A stretch of 64,000 nucleotides of DNA from Succiniclasticum ruminis DSM 9236 (GCF_900112895.1 NZ_FONL01000002.1:186001-250000), one strand, 5' to 3'. Positions 52,970 to 61,914 are shown, counted from the stretch's first letter. Numbers and translations: made by a program. The notes: generated by a model not told the origin, from the letters alone.

Positions 52970-53863
52970 TCAGATCAGCCCGTTCTCTGCCAGGATCGCT
53001 TTCATCTTGGCCAGTGCGCCTTCCGTCATGGGGGTCAGAGGCAGACGCGGCGCGCCTGCGTCAATGCCGGTAACCAGGGTAACGGCCGCTTTGACCGGGA
53101 TCGGATTGGTTTCGATGAACAGGGAATTGGCCAGCGGAACCATTCTCTTATTGATTTCCGCTGCTTTTTTAACATCGCCGCTCTCATAAGCTGTCATCAG
53201 ATCCTGCAGAATCTCGCCGCCGATATTGGACAAAACGGAAACAACGCCGGTAGCGCCTACCGATGCGAAAGGCAGCAACAGTCCGTCGTCGCCGCTGTAA
53301 ATAGTGAAATCGGCAGGCAGCAGACGGAACAGTTCCGCAACCTGGGCCACATTGCCGGCCGCTTCCTTGATCGCCACAACATTTTTGAAATCTTTGGCGA
53401 TACGGGCTACCGTCGCCGGCGGGATGTTCGCCGCGGTACGTCCGGGAACATTGTATAAAATAATCGGTTTTGCGGTGCATTCGGAAATAGCCTTGAAATG
53501 CTGGTAATAACCTTCCTGGGTCGGTTTGTTGTAGTACGGGCCAACGATCAGGAAGCCGTCTACGCCGATTTCGTCGGCAATCTTTGTGGTCTCTACGCTG
53601 TTGGCGGTGTTATTGGAACCGGTACCCGCAATAACGGGGATACGTCCGTTAACCTGTTTTACAACAGTTGCCCAGATTGCTTTCTTTTCTTCCATGGTCA
53701 TGGTAGCCGCTTCACCGGTAGAGCCGGTTACCACCAGGGCGTCAGTGCCGTGGGCGATCCACCACTCCACCAATTGTTTCGTAGCTTCCAGATTTAAGCT
53801 GCCATCCGCAGCAAAGGGGGTTATCATAGCGGTCAATATTCTGCCAAAATACGGATTCTTCAT
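52970..53863 (-). CDS. dapA: 4-hydroxy-tetrahydrodipicolinate synthase
   Basis: Condenses pyruvate with aspartate semialdehyde. The Schiff-base lysine is Lys166 (V-A-I-K-E-A-A-G-N), the proton-relay Tyr is Tyr137 (L-Y-N-V-P-G-R-T), and T-G-S-T-G-E-A is the substrate loop (Ser replaces the more common Thr). Full length at 297. AGGAGAGG precedes the ATG. Last gene of the lysine/diaminopimelate operon. Confidence 0.95.
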   Translation of the reverse strand: MKNPYFGRILTAMITPFAADGSLNLEATKQLVEWWIAHGTDALVVTGSTGEAATMTMEEKKAIWATVVKQVNGRIPVIAGTGSNNTANSVETTKIADEIGVDGFLIVGPYYNKPTQEGYYQHFKAISECTAKPIILYNVPGRTAANIPPATVARIAKDFKNVVAIKEAAGNVAQVAELFRLLPADFTIYSGDDGLLLPFASVGATGVVSVLSNIGGEILQDLMTAYESGDVKKAAEINKRMVPLANSLFIETNPIPVKAAVTLVTGIDAGAPRLPLTPMTEGALAKMKAILAENGLI

Positions 53864-53989
53864 AATGTTCCTCTCCTTTTCTCATAAACTCATCAGATTG
53901 AACAACATCGCGCTCATAAATTAATCTATACGGGTTTTGTTTTGCCGGAATGTAACGGGAAAAGCCTGTGCTGTTTTCCGGATTATCCT

Positions 53990-55021
53990 TTATACCCAGC
54001 CGTTTTTGATCATGCATTCCGCGATCTGCAGGGTGTTCAGGGCAGCGCCCTTGCGGATCTGGTCGCCCACTACCCAGAAGTTGAAGGTGTTGGGGTTGGA
54101 GAAGTCGCGGCGCAGACGGCCTACATAGCAATCATCCTTGTCGGATGTGTACAGCGGCATCGGGTAGATCTGCTCTTCCAGATCGTCCTGCACCTGTACG
54201 CCCGGGAAGTTTTCCAGCGCCTTGCGCATATCCGCCAGGTCAAGGTCATGTTCAAACTCTACATTGACGGATTCGGAATGGCTGCGGTAAACAGGCACGC
54301 GTACGGTCGTTGCCGTGATCCGCATATCATAGTCGTCGAAAATCTTCTGGGTCTCATTGACCATCTTCATTTCTTCCTTGGAATACAGATTGTCCAGGAA
54401 CACGTCAATCTGCGGAATCAGGTTGAACGCGATGGGATAATGTTTTTTCAGGCTGGCGGACGGCAGAATGTGGGGAATCATCTCCCGGCCTTCCGCGTAC
54501 GCTTTGGTCTCATCGGTCAGCTCGTCGATGCCTTCCTTGCCGGCGCCGCTGACTGCCTGATAGGTGGAAACGACGATACGTTTGATACGTGCCAGATCGT
54601 ACAGCGGTTTCAGCGCCATGCACATGATGATAGTGGAACAGTTGGGGTTGGCGATGATGCCTTTATGTTTCAGGATCGCCTGGGGATTGATTTCCGGAAT
54701 GATCAGGGGCACTTCCGGATCCATACGGAAAGTACTGGAGTTGTCAATGACAACCGCGCCTGCCTTTACAGCGATGGGGGCAAACTCTTTGGAAATGCTG
54801 CCGCCGGCAAACAGGGCGATGTCGATGCCGTTAAAGGAATCTTCTTTCGCTTCCTGCACCGTGTATGTTTTTCCTTTTACCGTAAGCTGGGTTCCCGCGC
54901 TGCGGGCCGAGGCCAGTAACCGTAATTCCGCAAAGGGGAAATCCCGTTCCTCAATCAGTTTTAAAAACTCCGTTCCTACCGCGCCGGTAGCGCCTAAAAT
55001 GGCTACGTTGTACTTTTTCAT
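53990..55021 (-). CDS. asd: Aspartate-semialdehyde dehydrogenase
   Basis: ATG 55021 follows AAAGGAG. G-A-T-G-A-V-G binds NADP, the catalytic Cys is in A-N-P-N-C-S-T-I, and the active-site His in R-S-H-S-E-S-V. At 343 residues it is of the Gram-positive type. Supplies the DapA substrate. The gap to dapA (~125 bases) shows no terminator. Confidence 0.94.
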   Translation of the reverse strand: MKKYNVAILGATGAVGTEFLKLIEERDFPFAELRLLASARSAGTQLTVKGKTYTVQEAKEDSFNGIDIALFAGGSISKEFAPIAVKAGAVVIDNSSTFRMDPEVPLIIPEINPQAILKHKGIIANPNCSTIIMCMALKPLYDLARIKRIVVSTYQAVSGAGKEGIDELTDETKAYAEGREMIPHILPSASLKKHYPIAFNLIPQIDVFLDNLYSKEEMKMVNETQKIFDDYDMRITATTVRVPVYRSHSESVNVEFEHDLDLADMRKALENFPGVQVQDDLEEQIYPMPLYTSDKDDCYVGRLRRDFSNPNTFNFWVVGDQIRKGAALNTLQIAECMIKNGWV

Positions 55022-55056
55022 AAAAACTGCTCCTTTTTTTATTAAATTTAATAATT

Positions 55057-55830
55057 TTAATCCAGAATCTGATCCAGGCCGTATACCAGCCCCTGACGGG
55101 AACCGATCTTCTTGCAGGCCATGGCCACGCCCGGCATGTAGCATTCGCGGTTGATGGTATCGTTGATGATCTTCAGGGTCTCGCCCTGGCTGCCGAACAC
55201 AACTTCCTGGGACGCCACGTAACCCTGCAGGCGCATGCTGTGGATGCGGATGCCGTCGATATCGCCGCCCCGGGAACCGGCCAGGGTCTCTCTTTCATTG
55301 GGATGACCCTGCTTATGGGCTTCACGCACCTCCCCAATCTTCTGGGCGGTTAAAATTGCCGTGCCGCTGGGAGCGTCCAGCTTCTGGTCGTGGTGCTTCT
55401 CGATGATTTCCACATCTTTAAAATATTTGGCCGCTTCCGTGGCCAGTTTGATCATGACCACTGCACCCAATGCGAAATTGGGAACGATCAGGGCCGCGGT
55501 ATTGTTTGCTTCCGCCAGCTCTTTGACTTCCGCCAGACGCTCCGGGGTGAAACCGGTAGTACCGACTACCGCGCGGATGCCTTTTTTCAGGATGATACGC
55601 AGGGAATCCATGACCACGTCGGGACGGGTAAAGTCAACCACTACGTCCGGTTTGACCGCTTCCAGCGCCTCGCCGATATTGGTAAATACCGGTTTACCGT
55701 CCGGCAACGTTTTCCCTGCCGCATTGATGTCAACACCGCCGGCCAGTTCCAGTTCGGGGTTGGCAGTAACCATGCGGACCACCTCGCTGCCCATGCGCCC
55801 GAAGGCTCCGTTCACTAATACTTTGATCAT
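55057..55830 (-). CDS. dapB: 4-hydroxy-tetrahydrodipicolinate reductase
   Basis: N-terminal V-N-G-A-F-G-R-M-G binds NAD(P)H. The catalytic E-K-H-H-D-Q-K-L-D-A-P-S-G-T-A motif is complete. Length 257 is normal. GGAGGG precedes the ATG. First gene of the operon and directly downstream of the lysine riboswitch and its terminator, so expression falls when lysine is plentiful. Confidence 0.95.
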   Translation of the reverse strand: MIKVLVNGAFGRMGSEVVRMVTANPELELAGGVDINAAGKTLPDGKPVFTNIGEALEAVKPDVVVDFTRPDVVMDSLRIILKKGIRAVVGTTGFTPERLAEVKELAEANNTAALIVPNFALGAVVMIKLATEAAKYFKDVEIIEKHHDQKLDAPSGTAILTAQKIGEVREAHKQGHPNERETLAGSRGGDIDGIRIHSMRLQGYVASQEVVFGSQGETLKIINDTINRECYMPGVAMACKKIGSRQGLVYGLDQILD

Positions 55831-55978
55831 AATAAACCCTCCCGTTTCTCCATAAATTTAAAAAGGTTTTGCATCGTCGTCTTATTATTATATTATATAC
55901 TGTTTTTGCAACGTTGTCAGCCTTTCAGCCCAACAAATTGATATTTTCCCACAAAATATTTCTATATGTTGTGCAAAT

Positions 55979-56009
55979 AAGAAAAGCCGTTGAGAATTAT
56001 CCCAACGGC
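55979..56009 (-). terminator. Riboswitch expression-platform terminator
   Basis: On the minus strand GCCGTTG, ten bases, CAACGGC, then TTTTCTT. It lies between the lysine aptamer and dapB. Confidence 0.85.
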
Positions 56010-56039
56010 CAGCATGAATTATTTTGCATAATAAAACAC

Positions 56040-56222
56040 TTTAGTTGAGATAGCTCTCCGCTGCACCGGCATACGCCGCACCGCAACGACAGTCCTGAAA
56101 TTATTCACCCCAGGCCCAGCAACCTGTTCCCGCCGGAACCGGCCCTTCGGCAGCAATCCCTTTCCCTTACTTCCACGATGCCTCTCCGTAAGGTACTCTT
56201 ACTTGCCGCGCCTCTATCATTG
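56040..56222 (-). promoter_or_regulatory. Lysine riboswitch (L box)
   Basis: On the minus strand the conserved blocks come in the L-box order: GATAGAGGCGCGG with AAGAGTA, GGAGAGG, GCTGCCGAAG, GCTGGG, GGACTGTCG, and GGAGAGCTATCTC. GATAG and CTATC close the P1 stem. Binding of lysine should favour the terminator at 55979-56009 and shut off dapB-asd-dapA. Confidence 0.92.
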
Positions 56223-56233
56223 TTATTGGAAAT

Positions 56234-56262
56234 ATTATATGTTAGCTTGTTTTTCTTGTCAA
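56234..56262 (-). promoter_or_regulatory. Promoter of the lysine riboswitch and dap operon
   Basis: On the minus strand TTGACA (56257-56262), 17 bases, TATAAT (56234-56239): full consensus. Transcription should start near 56226. Confidence 0.9.
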
Positions 56263-56349
56263 ACAAAAAGACTGATTTTTTCCTTATTTACAATAATTGA
56301 TTCTGTTTTTGCTGTTTTTGGAACGTTTGTTACAGATATTGATAATCTT

Positions 56350-56577
56350 TCACTTTTCCATAAACCATTTATTTTCATCGTTGAACAGCGCTACCGTCCT
56401 GCCGCAGATGCGGCAGATGTAACGCAGCCCCGTGCCCCCGGCTTTCAGTGAAGCGGCGCGGCGCACATCAATCACCCGGTCCACGGCAAACACGCGCCCG
56501 TCTTCCCATTCAATGGACCGCGGCATAATTTTTCCGCTCAAATCAAAATCTGCATTCACTTTCAAAGGAATCTTCAT
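56350..56577 (-). CDS. Small protein downstream of dinB (75 aa)
   Basis: ATG 56577 with AGGTG just upstream overlaps the dinB stop region. The chain has a beta-rich start (M-K-I-P-L-K-V-N-A-D-F), R-V-I-D-V-R-R-A-A-S, and a late C-R-I-C-G motif that could bind metal with further ligands. To my knowledge small proteins of this kind often follow dinB in Firmicutes; function unknown. Confidence 0.7.
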   Translation of the reverse strand: MKIPLKVNADFDLSGKIMPRSIEWEDGRVFAVDRVIDVRRAASLKAGGTGLRYICRICGRTVALFNDENKWFMEK

Positions 56578-56582
56578 TGTAT

Positions 56583-57830
56583 TCACCTGAAATAACTGTA
56601 TGGATGTATGGTGTGGTCCTCTTTCGGGTTGAAACCGGTCAGCTTCGGGTCCAGCAAGGCCGAGGCCCGGGTAATCGCATCATGCCCGAAACGGTCCCGC
56701 AGTTTGTCAATAGTCTTCTCGAGCTGCTCCTGTACCAGCAGCCGTTCCGCCGTATCGTCGAATAACGAAAGCTGCACGTGCCGGCTGGCGGTCACAAGGT
56801 AAATGGCGGAAAGGCTTACGCTCCGTAACGGTTTAGGCCACCGGTAATGCTGCCGGAACAGCTCCATGGCCGTTTCCAGAATCGGCGCGGAGGTGCAGCA
56901 GGGAATTTCCATTTGTTTCTGCCGCGAGAGGGTGAACAGCGAATTATCCCGTAAAAAAATCTGTACGCCCCGGCATTTCACGCAGCAGTCCCGCAACCGT
57001 GCCGCCACCGATTCCGCCAGCACCGTGAATACCAGCCTGACATCCTGTTCCGTCTGCAGGTCCCGGGGACAGGTAGTGCCGTTGCCGATGCTTTTGATCT
57101 GCTCGCTTTCACTGATTTTCCGTACCGGGGACGTATCCATCCCGTTGGCGAAAAACCACAGGATTTCCCCCCACTTCCCTAACCTGCGCCGCAAAATGGC
57201 AACGTCCGTCCGCGCCAGGTCGCCGATGGTGTTGATCGCAATCAGTTCCAGCTGCCGCGCCGTGGACCTCCCGACATACAGCAGGTCACCCACCGGCAGC
57301 GGCCACACGATTTCCTTAAAATGTTCGAAAGGAATCACCGTGGTGGCGTCCGGCTTTTTCAAATCGCTGCCCAGTTTGGCAAAAATCTTGTTGAAGGACA
57401 CGCCCACGCTCACCGTCACACCCAGCTCCTCTTTTACCCGCCGGCGGATGGTATCCGCAATAGCCACCGGATCGCTGTGCATGCAGGACAGGGAACCGGT
57501 CAGGTCGATCCAGTTCTCGTCCAGCCCGAAGGCCTCCACCTGATCGGAGTACTCGTAATAAATCTCCCGGGCCATGCGGGAAAAACGGATGTACTTTTTG
57601 TAGTCCGGCGGCACCAGCACCAGCCCCGGCGCTTTCAGCTTCGCTTCCCAGATGGCTTCCCCCGTCGTGACGCCCAATTTCTTCGCGATCATGTTTTTGG
57701 CCAGTATGATGCCGTGCCGGTTCAGGGGATCCCCCGCCACCGCCACAGGAAAATTCCGTATTTCCGGATGGTACAGGCACTCTACGGACGCATAGAAATT
57801 GTTCATATCTACATGCAGGATGGATCGCAT
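56583..57830 (-). CDS. dinB: Y-family DNA polymerase IV
   Basis: An error-prone polymerase of 415 residues. Metal ligands are Asp8 (V-D-M-N-N-F-Y-A-S-V-E) and the D-E pair in G-L-D-E-N-W-I-D-L-T. V-G-V-S-F-N-K-I-F-A-K-L-G-S-D is the thumb-side motif, and a little-finger domain closes the chain. A LexA box sits in its promoter, so it should be SOS-induced. Cotranscribed with the small gene below it. Confidence 0.93.
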   Translation of the reverse strand: MRSILHVDMNNFYASVECLYHPEIRNFPVAVAGDPLNRHGIILAKNMIAKKLGVTTGEAIWEAKLKAPGLVLVPPDYKKYIRFSRMAREIYYEYSDQVEAFGLDENWIDLTGSLSCMHSDPVAIADTIRRRVKEELGVTVSVGVSFNKIFAKLGSDLKKPDATTVIPFEHFKEIVWPLPVGDLLYVGRSTARQLELIAINTIGDLARTDVAILRRRLGKWGEILWFFANGMDTSPVRKISESEQIKSIGNGTTCPRDLQTEQDVRLVFTVLAESVAARLRDCCVKCRGVQIFLRDNSLFTLSRQKQMEIPCCTSAPILETAMELFRQHYRWPKPLRSVSLSAIYLVTASRHVQLSLFDDTAERLLVQEQLEKTIDKLRDRFGHDAITRASALLDPKLTGFNPKEDHTIHPYSYFR

Positions 57831-57861
57831 GGCAACACACTTTCAGGGAAGCATTTTTTAA

Positions 57862-57882
57862 ATTATATAAAACTATTGTTCG
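57862..57882 (-). promoter_or_regulatory. dinB promoter with LexA box
   Basis: On the minus strand CGAACAATAGTTTT (57869-57882) keeps the GAAC-N4-GTTT core and is followed after one base by the -10 TATAAT (57862-57867). The -35 is poor. The centre of the box differs from consensus at two positions. Confidence 0.65.
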
Positions 57883-57929
57883 CTTTATATTGTAACACAG
57901 TTATTCCAAAAAGAAAAGCGAACACAACG

Positions 57930-57960
57930 AAAAAACCTGACGCGCATTAAACGCATCAGG
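57930..57960 (-). terminator. Minus-strand terminator upstream of dinB
   Basis: On the minus strand CCTGA-T-GCG, seven bases, CGC-G-TCAGG, then six T. There is no annotated minus-strand gene upstream that it could serve. Confidence 0.6.
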
Positions 57961-58022
57961 CCAGAAAACACAATCCGGCATTTAATTCCGGAAAACGTGG
58001 TTGGATATTTTATCCGGCATAC

Positions 58023-58051
58023 TTGTATTTACCGTAACACAAGCGTATAAT
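58023..58051 (+). promoter_or_regulatory. Promoter of the helicase-like gene
   Basis: TTGTAT, 17 bases, TATAAT. It drives a single-gene unit. Confidence 0.65.
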
Positions 58052-58088
58052 ACATTTTTGTACGGAAAAATGAAAAGGAGATCCCGTT

Positions 58089-59594
58089 GTGACCGACAGC
58101 AGAACATTTCATAAGCAGCAACCGCTCACCTTCCGCATCATCGATTCACCTATGGGGATAGGAAAAAGCGCCACCCTGATAGACCTGGTCCGCTTTCATA
58201 ACAGAGGTTTTGACCCGGAGCCCCGGCGCTTCATTGTCTTCGTTCCCACCATCCGGGAACGGGACGGACGCTACGGGCCGAAACTGGATTTAAAAAGTCC
58301 GGCAACGCCGCCCTACAATAAAAGCATCCTGGAACTGATCCGCAACGGTGAAAATATTGTCACGACCCACGCCCTCTGGAGTATTTTCAACGATGAAACG
58401 CTGCGCGCGTTTAAGGAAAGCAAATACAAATATGTAGCGCTCTTTGACGAAGTGCCGCCGCTGTTCCGGGACGTGGTGGGCATAGGCTACAAACCGGACG
58501 AACCGGCGGGCAGCATACGTTTCGGTCCGGCCGATGTAAAACTGATGCAGCAGACCGGCATGGTCAGCGTCAATGGCGGCACGATCCGTTTCAATCCCGA
58601 ATGCGAATACGTAAAGTCCGATAAAGAATTCAAAGTATTCAACGCGGTAAAAAACCTGAGCTACAACTGCACGCTGTATCCCTTCGGCGAAAAGGACGGC
58701 ATGTTCACTTCCATCATCGCCTTTGCCAGGCGGGAACTCTTCACCTGCTTCCGGGAGTGCTGGTTCTTTTCATATATGACATATGACAGCATGCTGCACA
58801 AATATTGCGCGATGAACCGGATTGGTATGGAATATTACCATATCTACGACTGTCACATACTGCGAAACCCGGGCGGAAAATATATAGAAACCTACCCGGA
58901 AGGAATTGAAAACCTGGTCATTTTAGACGGCAAACAGTTTAACATGGACGCCAGCATGTCCAAAACCTGGTACAGCCGCGCCAGCAGGGACGCCTCCCGG
59001 GCCGGGCTGAAAGAACTGAAGCAGAAATTCCGCAACGCGTATGAATTCATGAAAGCCCGGGGCGTGCGCAGTGATTCCTTTATGTTCACCGTCTTCAACA
59101 CCTATAAAGACCTGCTGCGCAGCAACGGAAGGCATTACCCTTCCCTGCGCCGTTTCCTGCCCTGCAACACCAAAGCCACCAACTCCTACAAAGACTGCAC
59201 AGGCGTGGCCTACCTGTGCAACCGTTTCTTTGATGTGACCTGTACAAAATTCCTGGAACAGCGGGCCAAAACAGAAAACAATCCGGAACTGCAATTCAAC
59301 AACGATAATTACGCGCTGTCTGAACTGGTACAGTTTGTCTGGCGTTCCAACGTACGGGTAAGGAAATCCCGCCGGCCTGTTTACGTGTGGGTACCGGACC
59401 GGCGGATGCGGACCCTGCTGCAGGACTTCCAAAAGCGGGCGATTTGGACAAGGAAAAACCGGTCCATGCTACATGGAACCTGGAAAACCCGCCCGACAGC
59501 TCCCGGATTGAAACGCAGGCTTTCACGGAAGAATCTGGACAAAGCGGATCTGCGCTACGCATTCGAAAAACTGAAAGCCAAACGGTTTTTATAA
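58089..59594 (+). CDS. Orphan SF2-helicase-like ATPase (501 aa)
   Basis: A GTG start with AAAAGGAGA upstream. Walker A is P21-M-G-I-G-K-S27, Walker B L-F-D120-E-V-P123-P. A Q-F-V-W-R-S-N-V-R stretch (about residue 415) resembles helicase motif VI, and T-T-H-A-L-W motif Ia/Ib. Between residues ~190 and 390 is a Cys- and Tyr-rich region not seen in DEAD-box proteins, and the last ~70 residues are strongly basic. The set recalls phage or plasmid replication helicases and origin-binding ATPases. No phage, plasmid or defence gene is adjacent. It has its own promoter and terminator. Confidence 0.6.
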   Translation: MTDSRTFHKQQPLTFRIIDSPMGIGKSATLIDLVRFHNRGFDPEPRRFIVFVPTIRERDGRYGPKLDLKSPATPPYNKSILELIRNGENIVTTHALWSIFNDETLRAFKESKYKYVALFDEVPPLFRDVVGIGYKPDEPAGSIRFGPADVKLMQQTGMVSVNGGTIRFNPECEYVKSDKEFKVFNAVKNLSYNCTLYPFGEKDGMFTSIIAFARRELFTCFRECWFFSYMTYDSMLHKYCAMNRIGMEYYHIYDCHILRNPGGKYIETYPEGIENLVILDGKQFNMDASMSKTWYSRASRDASRAGLKELKQKFRNAYEFMKARGVRSDSFMFTVFNTYKDLLRSNGRHYPSLRRFLPCNTKATNSYKDCTGVAYLCNRFFDVTCTKFLEQRAKTENNPELQFNNDNYALSELVQFVWRSNVRVRKSRRPVYVWVPDRRMRTLLQDFQKRAIWTRKNRSMLHGTWKTRPTAPGLKRRLSRKNLDKADLRYAFEKLKAKRFL

Positions 59595-59610
59595 GAGCAT
59601 ATTTTGCGTT

Positions 59611-59639
59611 TCCGGTCACTTCAGTGACCGGATTTTTTT
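59611..59639 (+). terminator. Rho-independent terminator
   Basis: TCCGGTCACT and AGTGACCGGA pair perfectly over ten bases, followed by seven T. The 59640-59830 stretch beyond it has only a weak inverted repeat (AGACAG/CTGTCT near 59700). Confidence 0.92.
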
Positions 59640-59833
59640 CGCAACTCCAGTCGTGGCGCGGTTTTCCAGCCTGCTTTCTGTTAATATATATAGACAGTCT
59701 TATTTATCTGTCTCCAGATGACATATCTTTCGTTCATTTTATTGCTTTGTCAGGGAAAGCTGCCACTGAGCCGAGCGTGAAAAATGGGGGTAAAACTTTC
59801 GTATTATCCCTGTCAGGGGACTCCATACTATAA

Positions 59834-59867
59834 TAAAAAACCTGGCTTCGTTTTCAGAAGCCAGGTT
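59834..59867 (-). terminator. Terminator of the hyp operon
   Basis: On the minus strand AACCTGGCTTC and GAAGCCAGGTT pair over eleven bases, then a run of T. Confidence 0.92.
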
Positions 59868-59890
59868 AATTATTATGCCTGTTCCCCTTT

Positions 59891-60874
59891 TCAGCAAATC
59901 CTCGGCAGGCCTTCCCCCCGCAGCGGCAGCACTTTACGGTAACTGCCCAGCGCGGTCAGCAGGTACACGCCGGTCCCTTCCGTAACCTCGCCGGCAACTA
60001 CGGCGTCTTTGCCGTATTTTGTACTTTGCAGAATCGCTAATACTTTCTCTGCTTCACTATGAGGAACTGCCATCAGCATCTTCCCCTCATTCCCCATGGT
60101 CAGCGGGTCCAGTCCCAGAATACCGCTGAGTCCTTTCACCGCTTCGTTGACCGGCAGCTTCTCTTCTTCCAGATTGATGCGGCAGCCGGACGCTTCCGCC
60201 AGTTCCGTGGCAACTGTTGCCAGTCCGCCCCGGGTAATATCGCGGATTGCATGGACATCGACACCTGCATCCAACACGGCCTGCACCATATGGTTCAGCG
60301 GGGCGCAGTCACTCTGCAGGGAGGTTTCCATCTGCAGGCGCTGCGTCAGGATCGTTGCATGATGGTCGCCCAGGGTGCCTGTCAGGATGATGGCATCACC
60401 CGCTTTCAGGTTCGCGGCAGAGATGTTGCAGGCAGCCGGGCGCACGCCGATGCCGGCGGTATTGATATAAACCCCGCCGTTCCCTTCCACCACTTTTGTG
60501 TCACCGGCTACGATTTTTACGCCGGCCTCTTCAGCCGTTGCTGCCATGGACGCAACAACTTTTTCTAACGTTTCGGTTTCCAGCCCTGTTTCCAAAATAA
60601 AGGAGGCCGTCAGATATAACGGTTTGGCTCCCATGCAGGCCAGGTCGTTGACCGTGCCGCAGACAGACAATTTTCCGATATCCCCGCCGGGAAAGAACAG
60701 AGGCTCTACCACAAAGCTGTCGGAAGTAAAGACGGGGGCGCCATCTATTTTTGGCAGCACAGCCGCGTCTTCCATTTTATTTAAAATTTCGTTTTGAAAA
60801 TGGGAAGCGAAAATGTCGTGAATCAGTTGTGACGTTTCTTCGCCGCCCGCTCCGTGCCGTAATGCGATTTTCAT
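59891..60874 (-). CDS. hypE: Hydrogenase maturation protein HypE
   Basis: Dehydrates the carbamoyl group on its own C-terminal cysteine to a thiocyanate that becomes the cyanide ligand of [NiFe] hydrogenase. Start 60874 overlaps the hypD stop by four bases. H-G-A-G-G-E-E-T is the N-terminal ATP site. D-I-T-R-G-G-L-A-T and G-N-E-G-K-M-L are conserved. The chain ends P-R-I-C with the essential last cysteine. Length 327 is normal. Confidence 0.95.
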   Translation of the reverse strand: MKIALRHGAGGEETSQLIHDIFASHFQNEILNKMEDAAVLPKIDGAPVFTSDSFVVEPLFFPGGDIGKLSVCGTVNDLACMGAKPLYLTASFILETGLETETLEKVVASMAATAEEAGVKIVAGDTKVVEGNGGVYINTAGIGVRPAACNISAANLKAGDAIILTGTLGDHHATILTQRLQMETSLQSDCAPLNHMVQAVLDAGVDVHAIRDITRGGLATVATELAEASGCRINLEEEKLPVNEAVKGLSGILGLDPLTMGNEGKMLMAVPHSEAEKVLAILQSTKYGKDAVVAGEVTEGTGVYLLTALGSYRKVLPLRGEGLPRIC

Positions 60875-61914
60875 GTTGTTCCGCCTTCTCTGTATGTTAT
60901 GCAGCAGGTTCCTTCGCTGCTGACCATGCACGCCCCCACCGGATGCTCCGGTGTGCAGCGTTTGCCAAAGTGAGGACATTGCGTTGGCAGCGCATCCCCC
61001 AATACAATCCGGCTGCACAGGCATCCCGGTGGAATCCGGTCTTCGTTTAAACCGCGGCTTCCTGCGTCAAATTCTTTGTATTTTTCTTTTAGGTACAAAC
61101 CAGAACCCGGCAATAAGCCGATTCCCCGCCAGACCGCATCGCCAGCTTCGAAGATTTCATCAACCATCTTTTGCGCCGCCGCATTTCCTTCCCGTTTCAC
61201 AACGGAGGGATATTCATTCCACAGTCCGGCGTGTCCTTTGCCGCTTTCCAATACCAGACGGACCATCGCCCGCAACAGCTGGGGCTGCGAAAAACCGCCG
61301 ATGACCATGGTCTCCCCATAGGCTTCGGCCAATTTCTCAAACGGCTCGCTGCCGGTAATAACCGCCACATGTCCCGGACACAAAAAGCCGTCTATCCTTC
61401 CTTTGCTGCATAAAAACGATAAGGCCTGGGGCATAGTCTTTAAGGCCGTCAGAAATTTTAAGTTTTTTATATTATTGTCTGCTGCCATTTTGATTACCGT
61501 AGCCCACACCGGCGCGGTGGTCTCAAAGCCAACAGCAGCTAAAAAAAACGTTGTTTCCGGTTGCGCTTTGGCTTTTTCCAGCATCTCTTCCGGTGAATAG
61601 AAAAAATCCGCAGCGCCGCCCTGATCCCGGGCTTCCGCCAACGACATTTTGCTGCCCGGTACCGCCAGCATGTCCCCGAAGGTCATCACCTGACACCCTG
61701 GAGTGAACGCGTACTCCACCAGCTTGTCGATGTAGGACGTGGGCGTCACACAGACAGGACAACCCGGACCAGACACCAGTGTTATAGTTTCCGGCAACAG
61801 CTGCCGCAATCCGGTACGGTACAGCGCCGACGTATGGGTGCCGCACACTTCCATCAGCTTCAGGGGACGACCCTTATACTGTTGTAAAAAAGCAGCCAGT
61901 TCTTTTTCACGCAT
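60871..61914 (-). CDS. hypD: Hydrogenase maturation protein HypD
   Basis: Iron-sulfur scaffold that assembles Fe(CN)2CO together with HypC. Start 61914 lies inside the end of hypC and opens M-R-E-K-E-L. Key cysteines are in M-E-V-C-G-T-H-T and S-G-P-G-C-P-V-C-V-T-P; G-F-E-T-T-A-P and G-F-L-C-P-G-H-V also match the family. Length 347 is normal. Confidence 0.95.
   Translation of the reverse strand: MREKELAAFLQQYKGRPLKLMEVCGTHTSALYRTGLRQLLPETITLVSGPGCPVCVTPTSYIDKLVEYAFTPGCQVMTFGDMLAVPGSKMSLAEARDQGGAADFFYSPEEMLEKAKAQPETTFFLAAVGFETTAPVWATVIKMAADNNIKNLKFLTALKTMPQALSFLCSKGRIDGFLCPGHVAVITGSEPFEKLAEAYGETMVIGGFSQPQLLRAMVRLVLESGKGHAGLWNEYPSVVKREGNAAAQKMVDEIFEAGDAVWRGIGLLPGSGLYLKEKYKEFDAGSRGLNEDRIPPGCLCSRIVLGDALPTQCPHFGKRCTPEHPVGACMVSSEGTCCITYREGGTT

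Noticed and set aside
53942-54919. Open frame antisense to asd
   Set aside because: It is a shadow of asd, which has all catalytic motifs on the minus strand.
56330-56342. GAAC-GTTT-GTTA considered as a LexA box near the dap promoter
   Set aside because: The second half-site is wrong and it is not placed on a promoter element.
58089-59594. Defence island around the helicase-like gene
   Set aside because: The neighbours are dinB with its partner on one side and hyp genes on the other; no nuclease, methylase or toxin partner is present, so a defence role is not supported by context.
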